Shown here piece after piece: positions 45,431 through 60,400 of a stretch of 64,000 bases of DNA. Location of the stretch: assembly GCA_950097015.1 (NCBI GenBank), contig CATNEN010000019.1, positions 1 through 64,000 of the forward strand, read 5' to 3'. The translations under genes were made by a program, and so were the position numbers. Each line of letters starts with the position of its first letter. The stretch's first letter is position 1. Source of the DNA: Macrostomum hystrix (taxonomy: Eukaryota; Platyhelminthes; Macrostomidae). The notes beneath the pieces were generated by a model. That model was not told where the DNA came from. It worked only from the letters and a program-made list of their open reading frames with translations, and did no database searches.

Positions 45431-48400
45431 CGCTACACATAAGTTCCAGCTAGCTTTTCTCATGAATCGTAGTTTGCTGCTTTATTAGCACTTGATACAG
45501 GCTTTCACAGGTCTAGCTTCTTGCTTGACAATGAAGAGTTTTAAGAACAATTAAAGCACATTGACCGCGCTCTTGGCAAGTGCTGCTTGCAAGGAGTGCG
45601 TTTCGCTGCTAATTCAACACAGAGTATTGGCGCTGATGGCAATTTGCTGGATTGAAAAATGTGTTTAACATTACCAGCACTCACAGTGTGCAGGAAGATG
45701 GCAATGCAGGGAAAACATCGAAGTGTGCGCTGCATATAAGTTCCAGCTAGCTTTTCTCATGAATCGTAGTTTGCTGCTTTATTAGCACTTGATATAGGCT
45801 TTCACAGGTCTAGCTTCTTGCTTGACAATGAAGAGTTTTAAGAACAATTAAAGCACCTTTTACGCGCTTAAGAACAGCTTGGCGCGTGCTGCTTGCAAGG
45901 AGTGCGTTTCGCTACTAATTCAGCACAGAGCATTGGCGCTGATGGCAATTTGCTGGATTGAAAAATGTGTTTAACATTACCAGCACTCACAGTGTGCAGG
46001 AAGATGGCAATGAAGGGCCGACATCAAGCTTGCGCTTCACATAAGTTCCAGCTAGCTTTTCTCATGAATCGTAGTTTGCTGCTTAATTAGCACTTAATAC
46101 AGGCTTTCACAGGTCTAGCTTTTTGCTTGACAATGAAGAGTTTTAAGAACAATTAAAGCACATTTTACGCGTTCAAGAACAGCTTGGCGCGTGCTGCTTG
46201 CAAGGAGTGCGTTTCGCTGCTAATTCAGCACAGAGTATTGGCGATGATGGCAATTTGCTGGATTGAAAAATGTGTTTAACATTACCAGCACTCACAGTGT
46301 GCAGGAAGATGGCAATGCAGGGCGGACATCGAGCTTGCGCTACACATAAGTTCCAGCTAGCTTTTCTCATGAATCGTAGTTTGCTGATTTATTAGCACTT
46401 GATATAGGCTTTCACAGGTCTAGCTTCTTGCTTGACAATAAAGAGTTTTAAGAACAATTAAAGCACATTTTACGTGCTCAAGAACAGCTTGGCGCGTGCT
46501 GCTTGCAAGGAGTGCGTTTCGCTGCTAATTCAGCACAGAGTATTGGCGCTGATGGCAATTTGCTGGATTGAAAAATGTGTTTAACATTACCAGCACTCAC
46601 AGTGTGCAGGAAGATGGCAATGCAGGGCCGACATCGAGCTTGCGCTATATATAAGTTCCAGCTAGCTTTTCTCATGAATCGTAGTATGTTGCTAAAAAAG
46701 CACTTAAAACAGGCTTTCACAAGTCTAGCTTCTTGCTTGACAATGAAGAGTTTTAAGAACAATTAAAGCACATTGACCGCGCTCAAGAACAGCTTGGCGC
46801 GTGCTGCTAAGCAAGGAGTGCGTTTCGCTGCTAATTCAGCACAGAGTATTGGCGCTGATGGCAATTTGCTGGATTGAAAAATGTGTTTAACATTACCAGC
46901 ACTCACAGTGTGCAGTAAGATGGCAATGCAGGGCCGACATCGAGCTTGCGCTACACATAAGTTCCAGCTAGCTTTTCTCATGAATCGTAGTTTGCTGCTT
47001 ACGAGTAATTAGCACTTAATACAGGCTTTCACAGGTCTAGCTTCTTGCTTGACAATGAAGAGTTTTAAGAACAATTAAAGCACATTTTACGCGCTCAAGA
47101 ACAGCTTGGCGCGTGCTGCTTGCAAGGAGTGCGTTACGCTGCTAATTCAGCACAGAGTATTGGCGCTGATGGCAATTTGCTGGATTGAAAAATGTGTTTA
47201 ACATTACCAGCACTCACAGTGTGCAGGAAGATGGCATTGCAGGGCCGACATCCAGCTTGCGCTACACATAAGTTCCAGCTAGCTTTTCTCATGAATCGTA
47301 GTTTGCTGCTTTATTAGCACTTGATACAGGCTTTCACAGGTCTAGCTTCTTGCTTGACAATGAAGAGTTTTAAGAACAATTAAAGCACATTGACCGCGCT
47401 CTTGGCAAGTGCTGCTTGCAAGGAGTGCGTTTCGCTGCTAATTCAACACAGAGTATTGGCGCTGATGGCAATTTGCTGGATTGAAAAATGTGTTTAACAT
47501 TACCAGCACTCACAGTGTGCAGGAAGATGGCAATGCAGGGAAAACATCGAAGTGTGCGCTGCATATAAGTTCCAGCTAGCTTTTCTCATGAATCGTAGTT
47601 TGCTGCTTTATTAGCACTTGATATAGGCTTTCACAGGTCTAGCTTCTTGCTTGACAATGAAGAGTTTTAAGAACAATTAAAGCACCTTTTACGCGCTTAA
47701 GAACAGCTTGGCGCGTGCTGCTTGCAAGGAGTGCGTTTCGCTACTAATTCAGCACAGAGCATTGGCGCTGATGGCAATTTGCTGGATTGAAAAATGTGTT
47801 TAACATTACCAGCACTCACAGTGTGCAGGAAGATGGCAATGAAGGGCCGACATCAAGCTTGCGCTTCACATAAGTTCCAGCTAGCTTTTCTCATGAATCG
47901 TAGTTTGCTGCTTAATTAGCACTTAATACAGGCTTTCACAGGTCTAGCTTTTTGCTTGACAATGAAGAGTTTTAAGAACAATTAAAGCACATTTTACGCG
48001 TTCAAGAACAGCTTGGCGCGTGCTGCTTGCAAGGAGTGCGTTTCGCTGCTAATTCAGCACAGAGTATTGGCGATGATGGCAATTTGCTGGATTGAAAAAT
48101 GTGTTTAACATTACCAGCACTCACAGTGTGCAGGAAGATGGCAATGCAGGGCCGACATCGAGCTTGCGCTACACATAAGTTCCAGCTAGCTTTTCTCATG
48201 AATCGTAGTTTGCTGCTTTATTAGCACTTGATACAGGCTTTCACAGGTCTAGCTTCTTGCTTGACAATGAAGAGTTTTAAGAACAATTAAAGCACATTGA
48301 CCGCGCTCTTGGCGCGTGCTGCTTGCAAGGAGTGCGTTTCGCTGCTAATTCAGCACAGAGTATTGGCGCTGATGGCAATTTGCTGGATTGAAAAATGTGT

Positions 48401-51400
48401 TTAACATTACCAGCACTCACAGTGTGCAGGAAGATGGCAATGCAGGGCCGACATCGAGCTTGCGCTATATATAAGTTCCAGCTAGCTTTTCTCATGAATC
48501 GTAGTATGTTGCTAAAAAAGCACTTAAAACAGGCTTTCACAGGTCTAGCTTCTTGCTTGACAATGAAGAGTTTTAAGAACAATTAAAGCACATTTTACGC
48601 GCTCAAGAACAGCTTGGCGCGTGCTGCTAAGCAAGGAGTGCGTTTCGCTGCTAATTCAGCACAGAGTATTGGCGCTGATGGCAATTTGCTGGATTGAAAA
48701 ATGTGTTTAACATTACCAGCACTCACAGTGTGCAGTAAGATGGCAATGCAGGGCCGACATCGAGCTTGCGCTACACATAAGTTCCAGCTAGCTTTTCTCA
48801 TGAATCGTAGTTTGCTGCTTACGAGTAATTAGCACTTAATACAGGCTTTCACAGGTCTAGCTTCTTGCTTGACAATGAAGAGTTTTAAGAACAATTAAAG
48901 CACATTGACCGCGCTCTTGGCAAGTGCTGCTTGCAAGGAGTGCGTTTCGCTGCTTATTCAACACAGAGTATTGGCGCTGATGGCAATTTGCTGGATTGAA
49001 AAATGTGTTTAACATTACTAGCACTCACAGTGTGCAGTAAGATGGCAATGCAGGAAAAACATCGAAGTGTGCGCTGTATATAAGTTCCAGCTAGCTTTTC
49101 TCATGAATCGTAGTTTGCTGCTTTATTAGCACTTGATATAGGCTTTCACAGGTCTAGCTTCTTGCTTGACAATGAAGAGTTTTAAGAACAATTAAAGCAC
49201 ATTTTACGCGCTCAAGAACAGCTTGGCGCGTGCTGCTTGCAAGGAGTGCGTTTCGCTGCTAATTCAGCACAGAGTATTGGCGCTGAGGGCAATTTGCTGG
49301 ATTGAAAAATGTGTTTAACATTACCAGCACTCACAGTGTGCAGGAAGATGGCAATGCAGGGCGGACATCGAGCTTGCGCTACACATAAGTTCCCAGCTAG
49401 CTTTTCTCATGAATCGTAGTTTGCTGATTTATTAGCACTTGATATAGGCTTTCACAGGTCTAGCTTCTTGCTTGACAATAAAGAGTTTTAAGAACAATTA
49501 AAGCACATTTTACGCGCTCAAGAACAGCTTGGCGCGTGCTGCTTGCAAGGAGTGCGTTTCGCTGCTAATTCAGCACAGAGTATTGGCGCTGATGGCAATT
49601 TGCTGGATTGAAAAATGTGTTTAACATTACCAGCACTCACAGTGTGCAGTAAGATGGCAATGCAGGGCCGACATCGAGCTTGCGCTATATATAAGTTCCA
49701 GCTAGCTTTTCTCATGAATCGTAGTATGTTGCTAAAAAAGCACTTAAAACAGGCTTTCACAGGTCTAGCTTCTTGCTTGACAATGAAGAGTTTTAAGAAC
49801 AATTAAAGCACATTTTACGCGCTCAAGAACAGCTTGGCGCGTGCTGCTAAGCAAGGAGTGCGTTTCGCTGCTAATTCAGCACAGAGTATTGGCGCTGATG
49901 GCAATTTGCTGGATTGAAAAATGTGTTTAACATTACCAGCACTCACAGTGTGCAGTAAGATGGCAATGCAGGGCCGACATCGAGCTTGCGCTACACATAA
50001 GTTCCAGCTAGCTTTTCTCATGAATCGTAGTTTGCTGCTTACGAGTAATTAGCACTTAATACAGGCTTTCACAGGTCTAGCTTCTTGCTTGACAATGAAG
50101 AGTTTTAAGAACAATTAAAGCACATTGACCGCGCTCTTGGCAAGTGCTGCTTGCAAGGAGTGCGTTTCGCTGCTTATTCAACACAGAGTATTGGCGCTGA
50201 TGGCAATTTGCTGGATTGAAAAATGTGTTTAACATTACCAGCACTCACAGTGTGCAGTAAGATGGCAATGCAGGAAAAACATCGAAGTGTGCGCTGTATA
50301 TAAGTTCCAGCTAGCTTTTCTCATGAATCGTAGTTTGCTGCTTTATTAGCACTTGATATAGGCTTTCACAGGTCTAGCTTCTTGCTTGACAATGAAGAGT
50401 TTTAAGAACAATTAAAGCACATTTTACGCGCTCAAGAACAGCTTGGCGCGTGCTGCTTGCAAGGAGTGCGTTTCGCTGCTAATTCAGCACAGAGTATTGG
50501 CGCTGAGGGCAATTTGCTGGATTGAAAAATGTGTTTAACATTACCAGCACTCACAGTGTGCAGGAAGATGGCAATGCAGGGCGGACATCGAGCTTGCGCT
50601 ACACATAAGTTCCAGCTAGCTTTTCTCATGAATCGTAGTTTGCTGATTTATTAGCACTTGATATAGGCTTTCACAGGTGTAGCTTCTTGCTTGACAATAA
50701 AAAGTTTTAAGAACAATTAAAGCACATTTTACGCGTTCAAGAACAGCTTGGCGCGTGCTGCTTGCAAGGAGTGCGTTTCGCTGCTAATTCAGCACAGAGT
50801 ATTGGCGATGATGGCAATTTGCTGGATTGAAAAATGTGTTTAACATTACCAGCACTCACAGTGTGCAGGAAGATGGCATTGCAGGGCCGACATCCAGCTT
50901 GCGCTACACATAAGTTCCAGCTAGCTTTTCTCATGAATCGTAGTTTGCTGCTTTATTAGCACTTGATACAGGCTTTCACAGGTCTAGCTTCTTGCTTGAC
51001 AATGAAGAGTTTTAAGAACAATTAAAGCACATTGACCGCGCTCTTGGCGCGTGCTGCTTGCAAGGAGTGCGTTTCGCTGCTAATTCAGCACAGAGTATTG
51101 GCGCTGATGGCAATTTGCTGGATTGAAAAATGTGTTTAACATTACCAGCACTCACAGTGTGCAGGAAGATGGCAATGCAGGGCGGACATCGAGCTTGCGC
51201 TACACATAAGTTCCAGCTAGCTTTTCTCATGAATCGTAGTTTGCTGATTTATTAGCACTTGATATAGGCTTTCACAGGTCTAGCTTCTTGCTTGACAATA
51301 AAGAGTTTTAAGAACAATTAAAGCACATTTTACGCGCTCAAGAACAGCTTGGCGCGTTCTGCTAAGCAAGGAGTGCGTTTCGCTGCTAATTCAGCACAGA

Positions 51401-54400
51401 GTATTGGCGCTGATGGCAATTTGCTGGATTGAAAAATGTGTTTAACATTACCAGCACTCACAGTGTGCAGTAAGATGGCAATGCAGGGCCGACATCGAGC
51501 TTGCGCTACACATAAGTTCCAGCTAGCTTTTCTCATGAATCGTAGTTTGCTGCTTAATTAGCACTTAATACAGGCTTTCACAAGTCTAGCTTCTTGCTTG
51601 ACAATGAAGAGTTTTAAGAACAATTAAAGCACATTGACCGCGCTCTTGGCAAGTGCTGCTTGCAAGGAGTGCGTTTCGCTGCTAATTCAGCACAGAGTAT
51701 TGGCGCTGATGGCAATTTGCTGGATTGAAAAATGTGTTTAACATTACCAGCACTCACAGTGTGCAGGAAGATGGCAATGCAGGGCGGACATCGAGCTTGC
51801 GCTACACATAAGTTCCAGCTAGCTTTTCTCATGAATCGTAGTTTGCTGATTTATTAGCACTTGATATAGGCTTTCACAGGTCTAGCTTCTTGCTTGACAA
51901 TAAAGAGTTTTAAGAACAATTAAAGCACATTTTACGCGCTCAAGAACAGCTTGGCGCGTGCTGCTTGCAAGGAGTGCGTTTCGCTGCTAATTCAGCACAG
52001 AGTATTGGCGCTGATGGCAATTTGCTGGATTGAAAAATGTGTTTAACATTACCAGCACTCACAGTGTGCAGGAAGATGGCAATGCAGGGCCGACATCGAG
52101 CTTGCGCTACACATAAGTTCCAGCTAGCTTTTCTCATGAATCGTAGTTTGCTGCTTACGAGTAATTAGCACTTAATACAGGCTTTCACAGGTCTAGCTTC
52201 TTGCTTGACAATGAAGAGTTTTAAGAACAATTAAAGCACATTTTACGCGCTCAAGAACAGCTTGGCGCGTGCTGCTTGCAAGGAGTGCGTTACGCTGCTA
52301 ATTCAGCACAGAGTATTGGCGCTGATGGCAATTTGCTGGATTGAAAAATGTGTTTAACATTACCAGCACTCACAGTGTGCAGGAAGATGGCATTGCAGGG
52401 CCGACATCCAGCTTGCGCTACACATAAGTTCCAGCTAGCTTTTCTCATGAATCGTAGTTTGCTGCTTTATTAGCACTTGATACAGGCTTTCACAGGTCTA
52501 GCTTCTTGCTTGACAATGAAGAGTTTTAAGAACAATTAAAGCACATTGACCGCGCTCTTGGCAAGTGCTGCTTGCAAGGAGTGCGTTTCGCTGCTAATTC
52601 AACACAGAGTATTGGCGCTGATGGCAATTTGCTGGATTGAAAAATGTGTTTAACATTACCAGCACTCACAGTGTGCAGGAAGATGGCAATGAAGGGCCGA
52701 CATCAAGCTTGCGCTTCACATAAGTTCCAGCTAGCTTTTCTCATGAATCGTAGTTTGCTGCTTAATTAGCACTTAATACAGGCTTTCACAGGTCTAGCTT
52801 TTTGCTTGACAATGAAGAGTTTTAAGAACAATTAAAGCACATTTTACGCGTTCAAGAACAGCTTGGCGCGTGCTGCTTGCAAGGAGTGCGTTTCGCTGCT
52901 AATTCAGCACAGAGTATTGGCGATGATGGCAATTTGCTGGATTGAAAAATGTGTTTAACATTACCAGCACTCACAGTGTGCAGGAAGATGGCAATGCAGG
53001 GCCGACATCGAGCTTGCGCTACACATAAGTTCCAGCTAGCTTTTCTCATGAATCGTAGTTTGCTGCTTTATTAGCACTTGATACAGGCTTTCACAGGTCT
53101 AGCTTCTTGCTTGACAATGAAGAGTTTTAAGAACAATTAAAGCACATTGACCGCGCTCTTGGCGCGTGCTGCTTGCAAGGAGTGCGTTTCGCTGCTAATT
53201 CAGCACAGAGTATTGGCGCTGATGGCAATTTGCTGGATTGAAAAATGTGTTTAACATTACCAGCACTCACAGTGTGCAGGAAGATGGCAATGCAGGGCCG
53301 ACATCGAGCTTGCGCTATATATAAGTTCCAGCTAGCTTTTCTCATGAATCGTAGTATGTTGCTAAAAAAGCACTTAAAACAGGCTTTCACAGGTCTAGCT
53401 TCTTGCTTGACAATGAAGAGTTTTAAGAACAATTAAAGCACATTTTACGCGCTCAAGAACAGCTTGGCGCGTGCTGCTAAGCAAGGAGTGCGTTTCGCTG
53501 CTAATTCAGCACAGAGTATTGGCGCTGATGGCAATTTGCTGGATTGAAAAATGTGTTTAACATTACCAGCACTCACAGTGTGCAGTAAGATGGCAATGCA
53601 GGGCCGACATCGAGCTTGCGCTACACATAAGTTCCAGCTAGCTTTTCTCATGAATCGTAGTTTGCTGCTTAATTAGCACTTAATACAGGCTTTCACAGGT
53701 CTAGCTTCTTGCTTGACAATGAAGAGTTTTAAGAACAATTAAAGCACATTGACCGCGCTCTTGGCAAGTGCTGCTTGCAAGGAGTGCGTTTCGCTGCTTA
53801 TTCAACACAGAGTATTGGCGCTGATGGCAATTTGCTGGATTGAAAAATGTGTTTAACATTACCAGCACTCACAGTGTGCAGGAAGATGGCAATGCAGGGC
53901 GGACATCGAGCTTGCGCTACACATAAGTTCCAGCTAGCTTTTCTCATGAATCGTAGTTTGCTGATTTATTAGCACTTGATATAGGCTTTCACAGGTCTAG
54001 CTTCTTGCTTGACAATGAAGAGTTTTAAGAACAATTAAAGCACATTTTACGCGCTCAAGAACAGCTTGGCGCGTGCTGCTTGCAAGGAGTGCGTTTCGCT
54101 GCTAATTCAGCACAGAGTATTGGCGCTGAGGGCAATTTGCTGGATTGAAAAATGTGTTTAACATTACCAGCACTCACAGTGTGCAGGAAGATGGCAATGC
54201 AGGGCGGACATCGAGCTTGCGCTACACATAAGTTCCAGCTAGCTTTTCTCATGAATCGTAGTTTGCTGATTTATTAGCACTTGATATAGGCTTTCACAGG
54301 TCTAGCTTCTTGCTTGACAATAAAGAGTTTTAAGAACAATTAAAGCACATTTTACGCGCTCAAGAACAGCTTGGCGCGTGCTGCTTGCAAGGAGTGCGTT

Positions 54401-57400
54401 TCGCTGCTAATTCAGCACAGAGTATTGGCGCTGATGGCAATTTGCTGGATTGAAAAATGTGTTTAACATTACCAGCACTCACAGTGTGCAGTAAGATGGC
54501 AATGCAGGGCCGACATCGAGCTTGCGCTATATATAAGTTCCAGCTAGCTTTTCTCATGAATCGTAGTATGTTGCTAAAAAAGCACTTAAAACAGGCTTTC
54601 ACAGGTCTAGCTTCTTGCTTGACAATGAAGAGTTTTAAGAACAATTAAAGCACATTGACCGCGCTCAAGAACAGCTTGGCGCGTGCTGCTAAGCAAGGAG
54701 TGCGTTTCGCTGCTAATTCAGCACAGAGTATTGGCGCTGATGGCAATTTGCTGGATTGAAAAATGTGTTTAACATTACCAGCACTCACAGTGTGCAGTAA
54801 GATGGCAATGCAGGGCCGACATCCAGCTTGCGCTACACATAAGTTCCAGCTAGCTTTTCTCATGAATCGTAGTTTGCTGCTTTATTAGCACTTGATACAG
54901 GCTTTCACAGGTCTAGCTTCTTGCTTGACAATGAAGAGTTTTAAGAACAATTAAAGCACATTGACCGCGCTCTTGGCGCGTGCTGCTTGCAAGGAGTGCG
55001 TTTCGCTGCTAATTCAGCACAGAGTATTGGCGCTGATGGCAATTTGCTGGATTGAAAAATGTGTTTAACATTACCAGCACTCACAGTGTGCAGGAAGATG
55101 GCAATGCAGGGAAAACATCGAAGTGTGCGCTGCATATAAGTTCCAGCTAGCTTTTCTCATGAATCGTAGTTTGCTGCTTTATTAGCACTTGATATAGGCT
55201 TTCACAGGTCTAGCTTCTTGATGGACAATGAAGAGTTTTAAGAACAATTAAAGCACCTTTTACGCGCTCAAGAACAGCTTGGCGCGTGCTGCTTGCAAGG
55301 AGTGCGTTTCGCTACTAATTCAGCACAGAGCATTGGCGCTGATGGCAATTTGCTGGATTGAAAAATGTGTTTAACATTACCAGCACTCACAGTGTGCAGG
55401 AAGATGGCAATGAAGGGCCGACATCAAGCTTGCGCTTCACATAAGTTCCAGCTAGCTTTTCTCATGAATCGTAGTTTGCTGCTTAATTAGCACTTAATAC
55501 AGGCTTTCACAGGTCTAGCTTTTTGCTTGACAATGAAGAGTTTTAAGAACAATTAAAGCACATTTTACGCGTTCAAGAACAGCTTGGCGCGTGCTGCTTG
55601 CAAGGAGTGCGTTTCGCTGCTAATTCAGCACAGAGTATTGGCGATGATGGCAATTTGCTGGATTGAAAAATGTGTTTAACATTACCAGCACTCACAGTGT
55701 GCAGGAAGATGGCATTGCAGGGCCGACATCCAGCTTGCGCTACACATAAGTTCCAGCTAGCTTTTCTCATGAATCGTAGTTTGCTGCTTTATTAGCACTT
55801 GATACAGGCTTTCACAGGTCTAGCTTCTTGCTTGACAATGAAGAGTTTTAAGAACAATTAAAGCACATTGACCGCGCTCTTGGCGCGTGCTGCTTGCAAG
55901 GAGTGCGTTTCGCTGCTAATTCAGCACAGAGTATTGGCGCTGATGGCAATTTGCTGGATTGAAAAATGTGTTTAACATTACCAGCACTCACAGTGTGCAG
56001 GAAGATGGCAATGCAGGGCGGACATCGAGCTTGCGCTACACATAAGTTCCAGCTAGCTTTTCTCATGAATCGTAGTTTGCTGATTTATTAGCACTTGATA
56101 TAGGCTTTCACAGGTCTAGCTTCTTGCTTGACAATAAAGAGTTTTAAGAACAATTAAAGCACATTTTACGCGCTCAAGAACAGCTTGGCGCGTTCTGCTA
56201 AGCAAGGAGTGCGTTTCGCTGCTAATTCAGCACAGAGTATTGGCGCTGATGGCAATTTGCTGGATTGAAAAATGTGTTTAACATTACCAGCACTCACAGT
56301 GTGCAGTAAGATGGCAATGCAGGGCCGACATCGAGCTTGCGCTACACATAAGTTCCAGCTAGCTTTTCTCATGAATCGTAGTTTGCTGCTTAATTAGCAC
56401 TTAATACAGGCTTTCACAAGTCTAGCTTCTTGCTTGACAATGAAGAGTTTTAAGAACAATTAAAGCACATTGACCGCGCTCTTGGCAAGTGCTGCTTGCA
56501 AGGAGTGCGTTTCGCTGCTAATTCAGCACAGAGTATTGGCGCTGATGGCAATTTGCTGGATTGAAAAATGTGTTTAACATTACCAGCACTCACAGTGTGC
56601 AGGAAGATGGCAATGCAGGGCGGACATCGAGCTTGCGCTACACATAAGTTCCAGCTAGCTTTTCTCATGAATCGTAGTTTGCTGATTTATTAGCACTTGA
56701 TATAGGCTTTCACAGGTCTAGCTTCTTGCTTGACAATAAAGAGTTTTAAGAACAATTAAAGCACATTTTACGCGCTCAAGAACAGCTTGGCGCGTGCTGC
56801 TTGCAAGGAGTGCGTTTCGCTGCTAATTCAGCACAGAGTATTGGCGCTGATGGCAATTTGCTGGATTGAAAAATGTGTTTAACATTACCAGCACTCACAG
56901 TGTGCAGGAAGATGGCAATGCAGGGCCGACATCGAGCTTGCGCTACACATAAGTTCCAGCTAGCTTTTCTCATGAATCGTAGTTTGCTGCTTACGAGTAA
57001 TTAGCACTTAATACAGGCTTTCACAGGTCTAGCTTCTTGCTTGACAATGAAGAGTTTTAAGAACAATTAAAGCACATTTTACGCGCTCAAGAACAGCTTG
57101 GCGCGTGCTGCTTGCAAGGAGTGCGTTACGCTGCTAATTCAGCACAGAGTATTGGCGCTGATGGCAATTTGCTGGATTGAAAAATGTGTTTAACATTACC
57201 AGCACTCACAGTGTGCAGGAAGATGGCATTGCAGGGCCGACATCCAGCTTGCGCTACACATAAGTTCCAGCTAGCTTTTCTCATGAATCGTAGTTTGCTG
57301 CTTTATTAGCACTTGATACAGGCTTTCACAGGTCTAGCTTCTTGCTTGACAATGAAGAGTTTTAAGAACAATTAAAGCACATTGACCGCGCTCTTGGCAA

Positions 57401-60400
57401 GTGCTGCTTGCAAGGAGTGCGTTTCGCTGCTAATTCAACACAGAGTATTGGCGCTGATGGCAATTTGCTGGATTGAAAAATGTGTTTAACATTACCAGCA
57501 CTCACAGTGTGCAGTAAGATGGCAATGCAGGGCCGACATCGAGCTTGCGCTACACATAAGTTCCAGCTAGTTTTTCTCATGAATCGTAGTTTGCTGCTTA
57601 ATTAGCACTTAATACAGGCTTTCACAGGTCTAGCTTCTTGCTTGACAATGAAGAGTTTTAAGAACAATAAAAGCACATTTTACGCGCTCAAGAACAGCTT
57701 GGCGCGTGCTGCTTGCAAGGAGTGCGTTACGCTGCTAATTCAGCACAGAGTATTGGCGCTGATGGCAATTTGCTGGATTGAAAAATGTGTTTAACATTAC
57801 CAGCACTCACAGTGTGCAGGAAGATGGCATTGCAGGGCCGACATCCAGCTTGCGCTACACATAAGTTCCAGCTAGCTTTTCTCATGAATCGTAGTTTGCT
57901 GCTTTATTAGCACTTAATACAGGCTTTCACAGGTCTAGCTTCTTGCTTGACAATGAAGAGTTTTAAGAACAATAAAAGCACATTTTACGCGCTCAAGAAC
58001 AGCTTGGCGCGTGCTGCTTGCAAGGAGTGCGTTACGCTGCTAATTCAGCACAGAGTATTGGCGCTGATGGCAATTTGCTGGATTGAAAAATGTGTTTAAC
58101 ATTACCAGCACTCACAGTGTGCAGGAAGATGGCATTGCAGGGCCGACATCCAGCTTGCGCTACACATAAGTTCCAGCTAGCTTTTCTCATGAATCGTAGT
58201 TTGCTGCTTTATTAGCACTTGATACAGGCTTTCACAGGTCTAGCTTCTTGCTTGACAATGAAGAGTTTTAAGAACAATTAAAGCACATTGACCGCGCTCT
58301 TGGCAAGTGCTGCTTGCAAGGAGTGCGTTTCGCTGCTAATTCAACACAGAGTATTGGCGCTGATGGCAATTTGCTGGATTGAAAAATGTGTTTAACATTA
58401 CCAGCACTCACAGTGTGCAGTAAGATGGCAATGCAGGGCCGACATCGAGCTTGCGCTACACATAAGTTCCAGCTAGTTTTTCTCATGAATCGTAGTTTGC
58501 TGCTTAATTAGCACTTAATACAGGCTTTCACAGGTCTAGCTTCTTGCTTGACAATGAAGAGTTTTAAGAACAATAAAAGCACATTTTACGCGCTCAAGAA
58601 CAGCTTGGCGCGTGCTGCTTGCAAGGAGTGCGTTACGCTGCTAATTCAGCACAGAGTATTGGCGCTGATGGCAATTTGCTGGATTGAAAAATGTGTTTAA
58701 CATTACCAGCACTCACAGTGTGCAGGAAGATGGCATTGCAGGGCCGACATCCAGCTTGCGCTACACATAAGTTCCAGCTAGCTTTTCTCATGAATCGTAG
58801 TTTGCTGCTTTATTAGCACTTGATACAGGCTTTCACAGGTCTAGCTTCTTGCTTGACAATGAAGAGTTTTAAGAACAATTAAAGCACATTGACCGCGCTC
58901 TTGGCGCGTGCTGCTTGCAAGGAGTGCGTTTCGCTGCTAATTCAGCACAGAGTATTGGCGCTGATGGCAATTTGCTGGATTGAAAAATGTGTTTAACATT
59001 ACCAGCACTCACAGTGTGCAGGAAGATGGCAATGCAGGGAAAACATCGAAGTGTGCGCTGCATATAAGTTCCAGCTAGCTTTTCTCATGAATCGTAGTTT
59101 GCTGCTTTATTAGCACTTGATATAGGCTTTCACAGGTCTAGCTTCTTGCTTGACAATGAAGAGTTTTAAGAACAATTAAAGCACATTTTACGCGCTCAAG
59201 AACAGCTTGGCGCGTTCTGCTAAGCAAGGAGTGCGTTTCGCTGCTAATTCAGCACAGAGGATTGGCGCTGATGGCAATTTGCTGGATTGAAAAATGTGTT
59301 TAACATTACCAGCACTCACAGTGTGCAGTAAGATGGCAATGCAGGGCCGACATCGAGCTTGAGCTACACATAAGTTCCAGCTAGCTTTTCTCATGAATCG
59401 TAGTTTGCTGCTTAATTAGCACTTAATACAGGCTTTCACAGGTCTAGCTTCTTGCTTGACAATGAAGAGTTTTAAGAACAATTAAAGCACATTGACCGCG
59501 CTCTTGGCAAGTGCTGCTTGCAAGGAGTGCGTTTCGCTGCTAATTCAGCACAGAGTATTGGCGCTGATGGCAATTTGCTGGATTGAAAAATGTGTTTAAC
59601 ATTACCAGCACTCACAGTGTGCAGGAAGATGGCAATGCAGGGCGGACATCGAGCTTGCGCTACACATAAGTTCCAGCTAGCTTTTCTCATGAATCGTAGT
59701 TTGCTGCTTTATTAGCACTTGATATAGGCTATCACAGGTCTAGCTTCTTGCTTGACAATGAAGAGTTTTAAGAACAATTAAAGCACATTTTAAGCGCTCA
59801 AGAACAGCTTGGCGCGTTCTGCTAAGCAAGGAGTGCGTTTCGCTGCTAATTCAGCACAGAGTATTGGCGATGATGGCAATTTGCTGGATTGAAAAATGTG
59901 TTTAACATTACCAGCACTCACAGTGTGCAGGAAGATGGCATTGCAGGGCCGACATCCAGCTTGCGCTACACATAAGTTCCAGCTAGCTTTTCTCATGAAT
60001 CGTAGTTTGCTGCTTTATTAGCACTTGATACAGGCTTTCACAGGTCTAGCTTCTTGCTTGACAATGAAGAGTTTTAAGAACAATTAAAGCACATTGACCG
60101 CGCTCTTGGCGCGTGCTGCTTGCAAGGAGTGCGTTTCGCTGCTAATTCAGCACAGAGTATTGGCGCTGATGGCAATTTGCTGGATTGAAAAATGTGTTTA
60201 ACATTACCAGCACTCACAGTGTGCAGGAAGATGGCAATGCAGGGCGGACATCGAGCTTGCGCTACACATAAGTTCCAGCTAGCTTTTCTCATGAATCGTA
60301 GTTTGCTGATTTATTAGCACTTGATATAGGCTTTCACAGGTCTAGCTTCTTGCTTGACAATAAAGAGTTTTAAGAACAATTAAAGCACATTTTACGCGCT

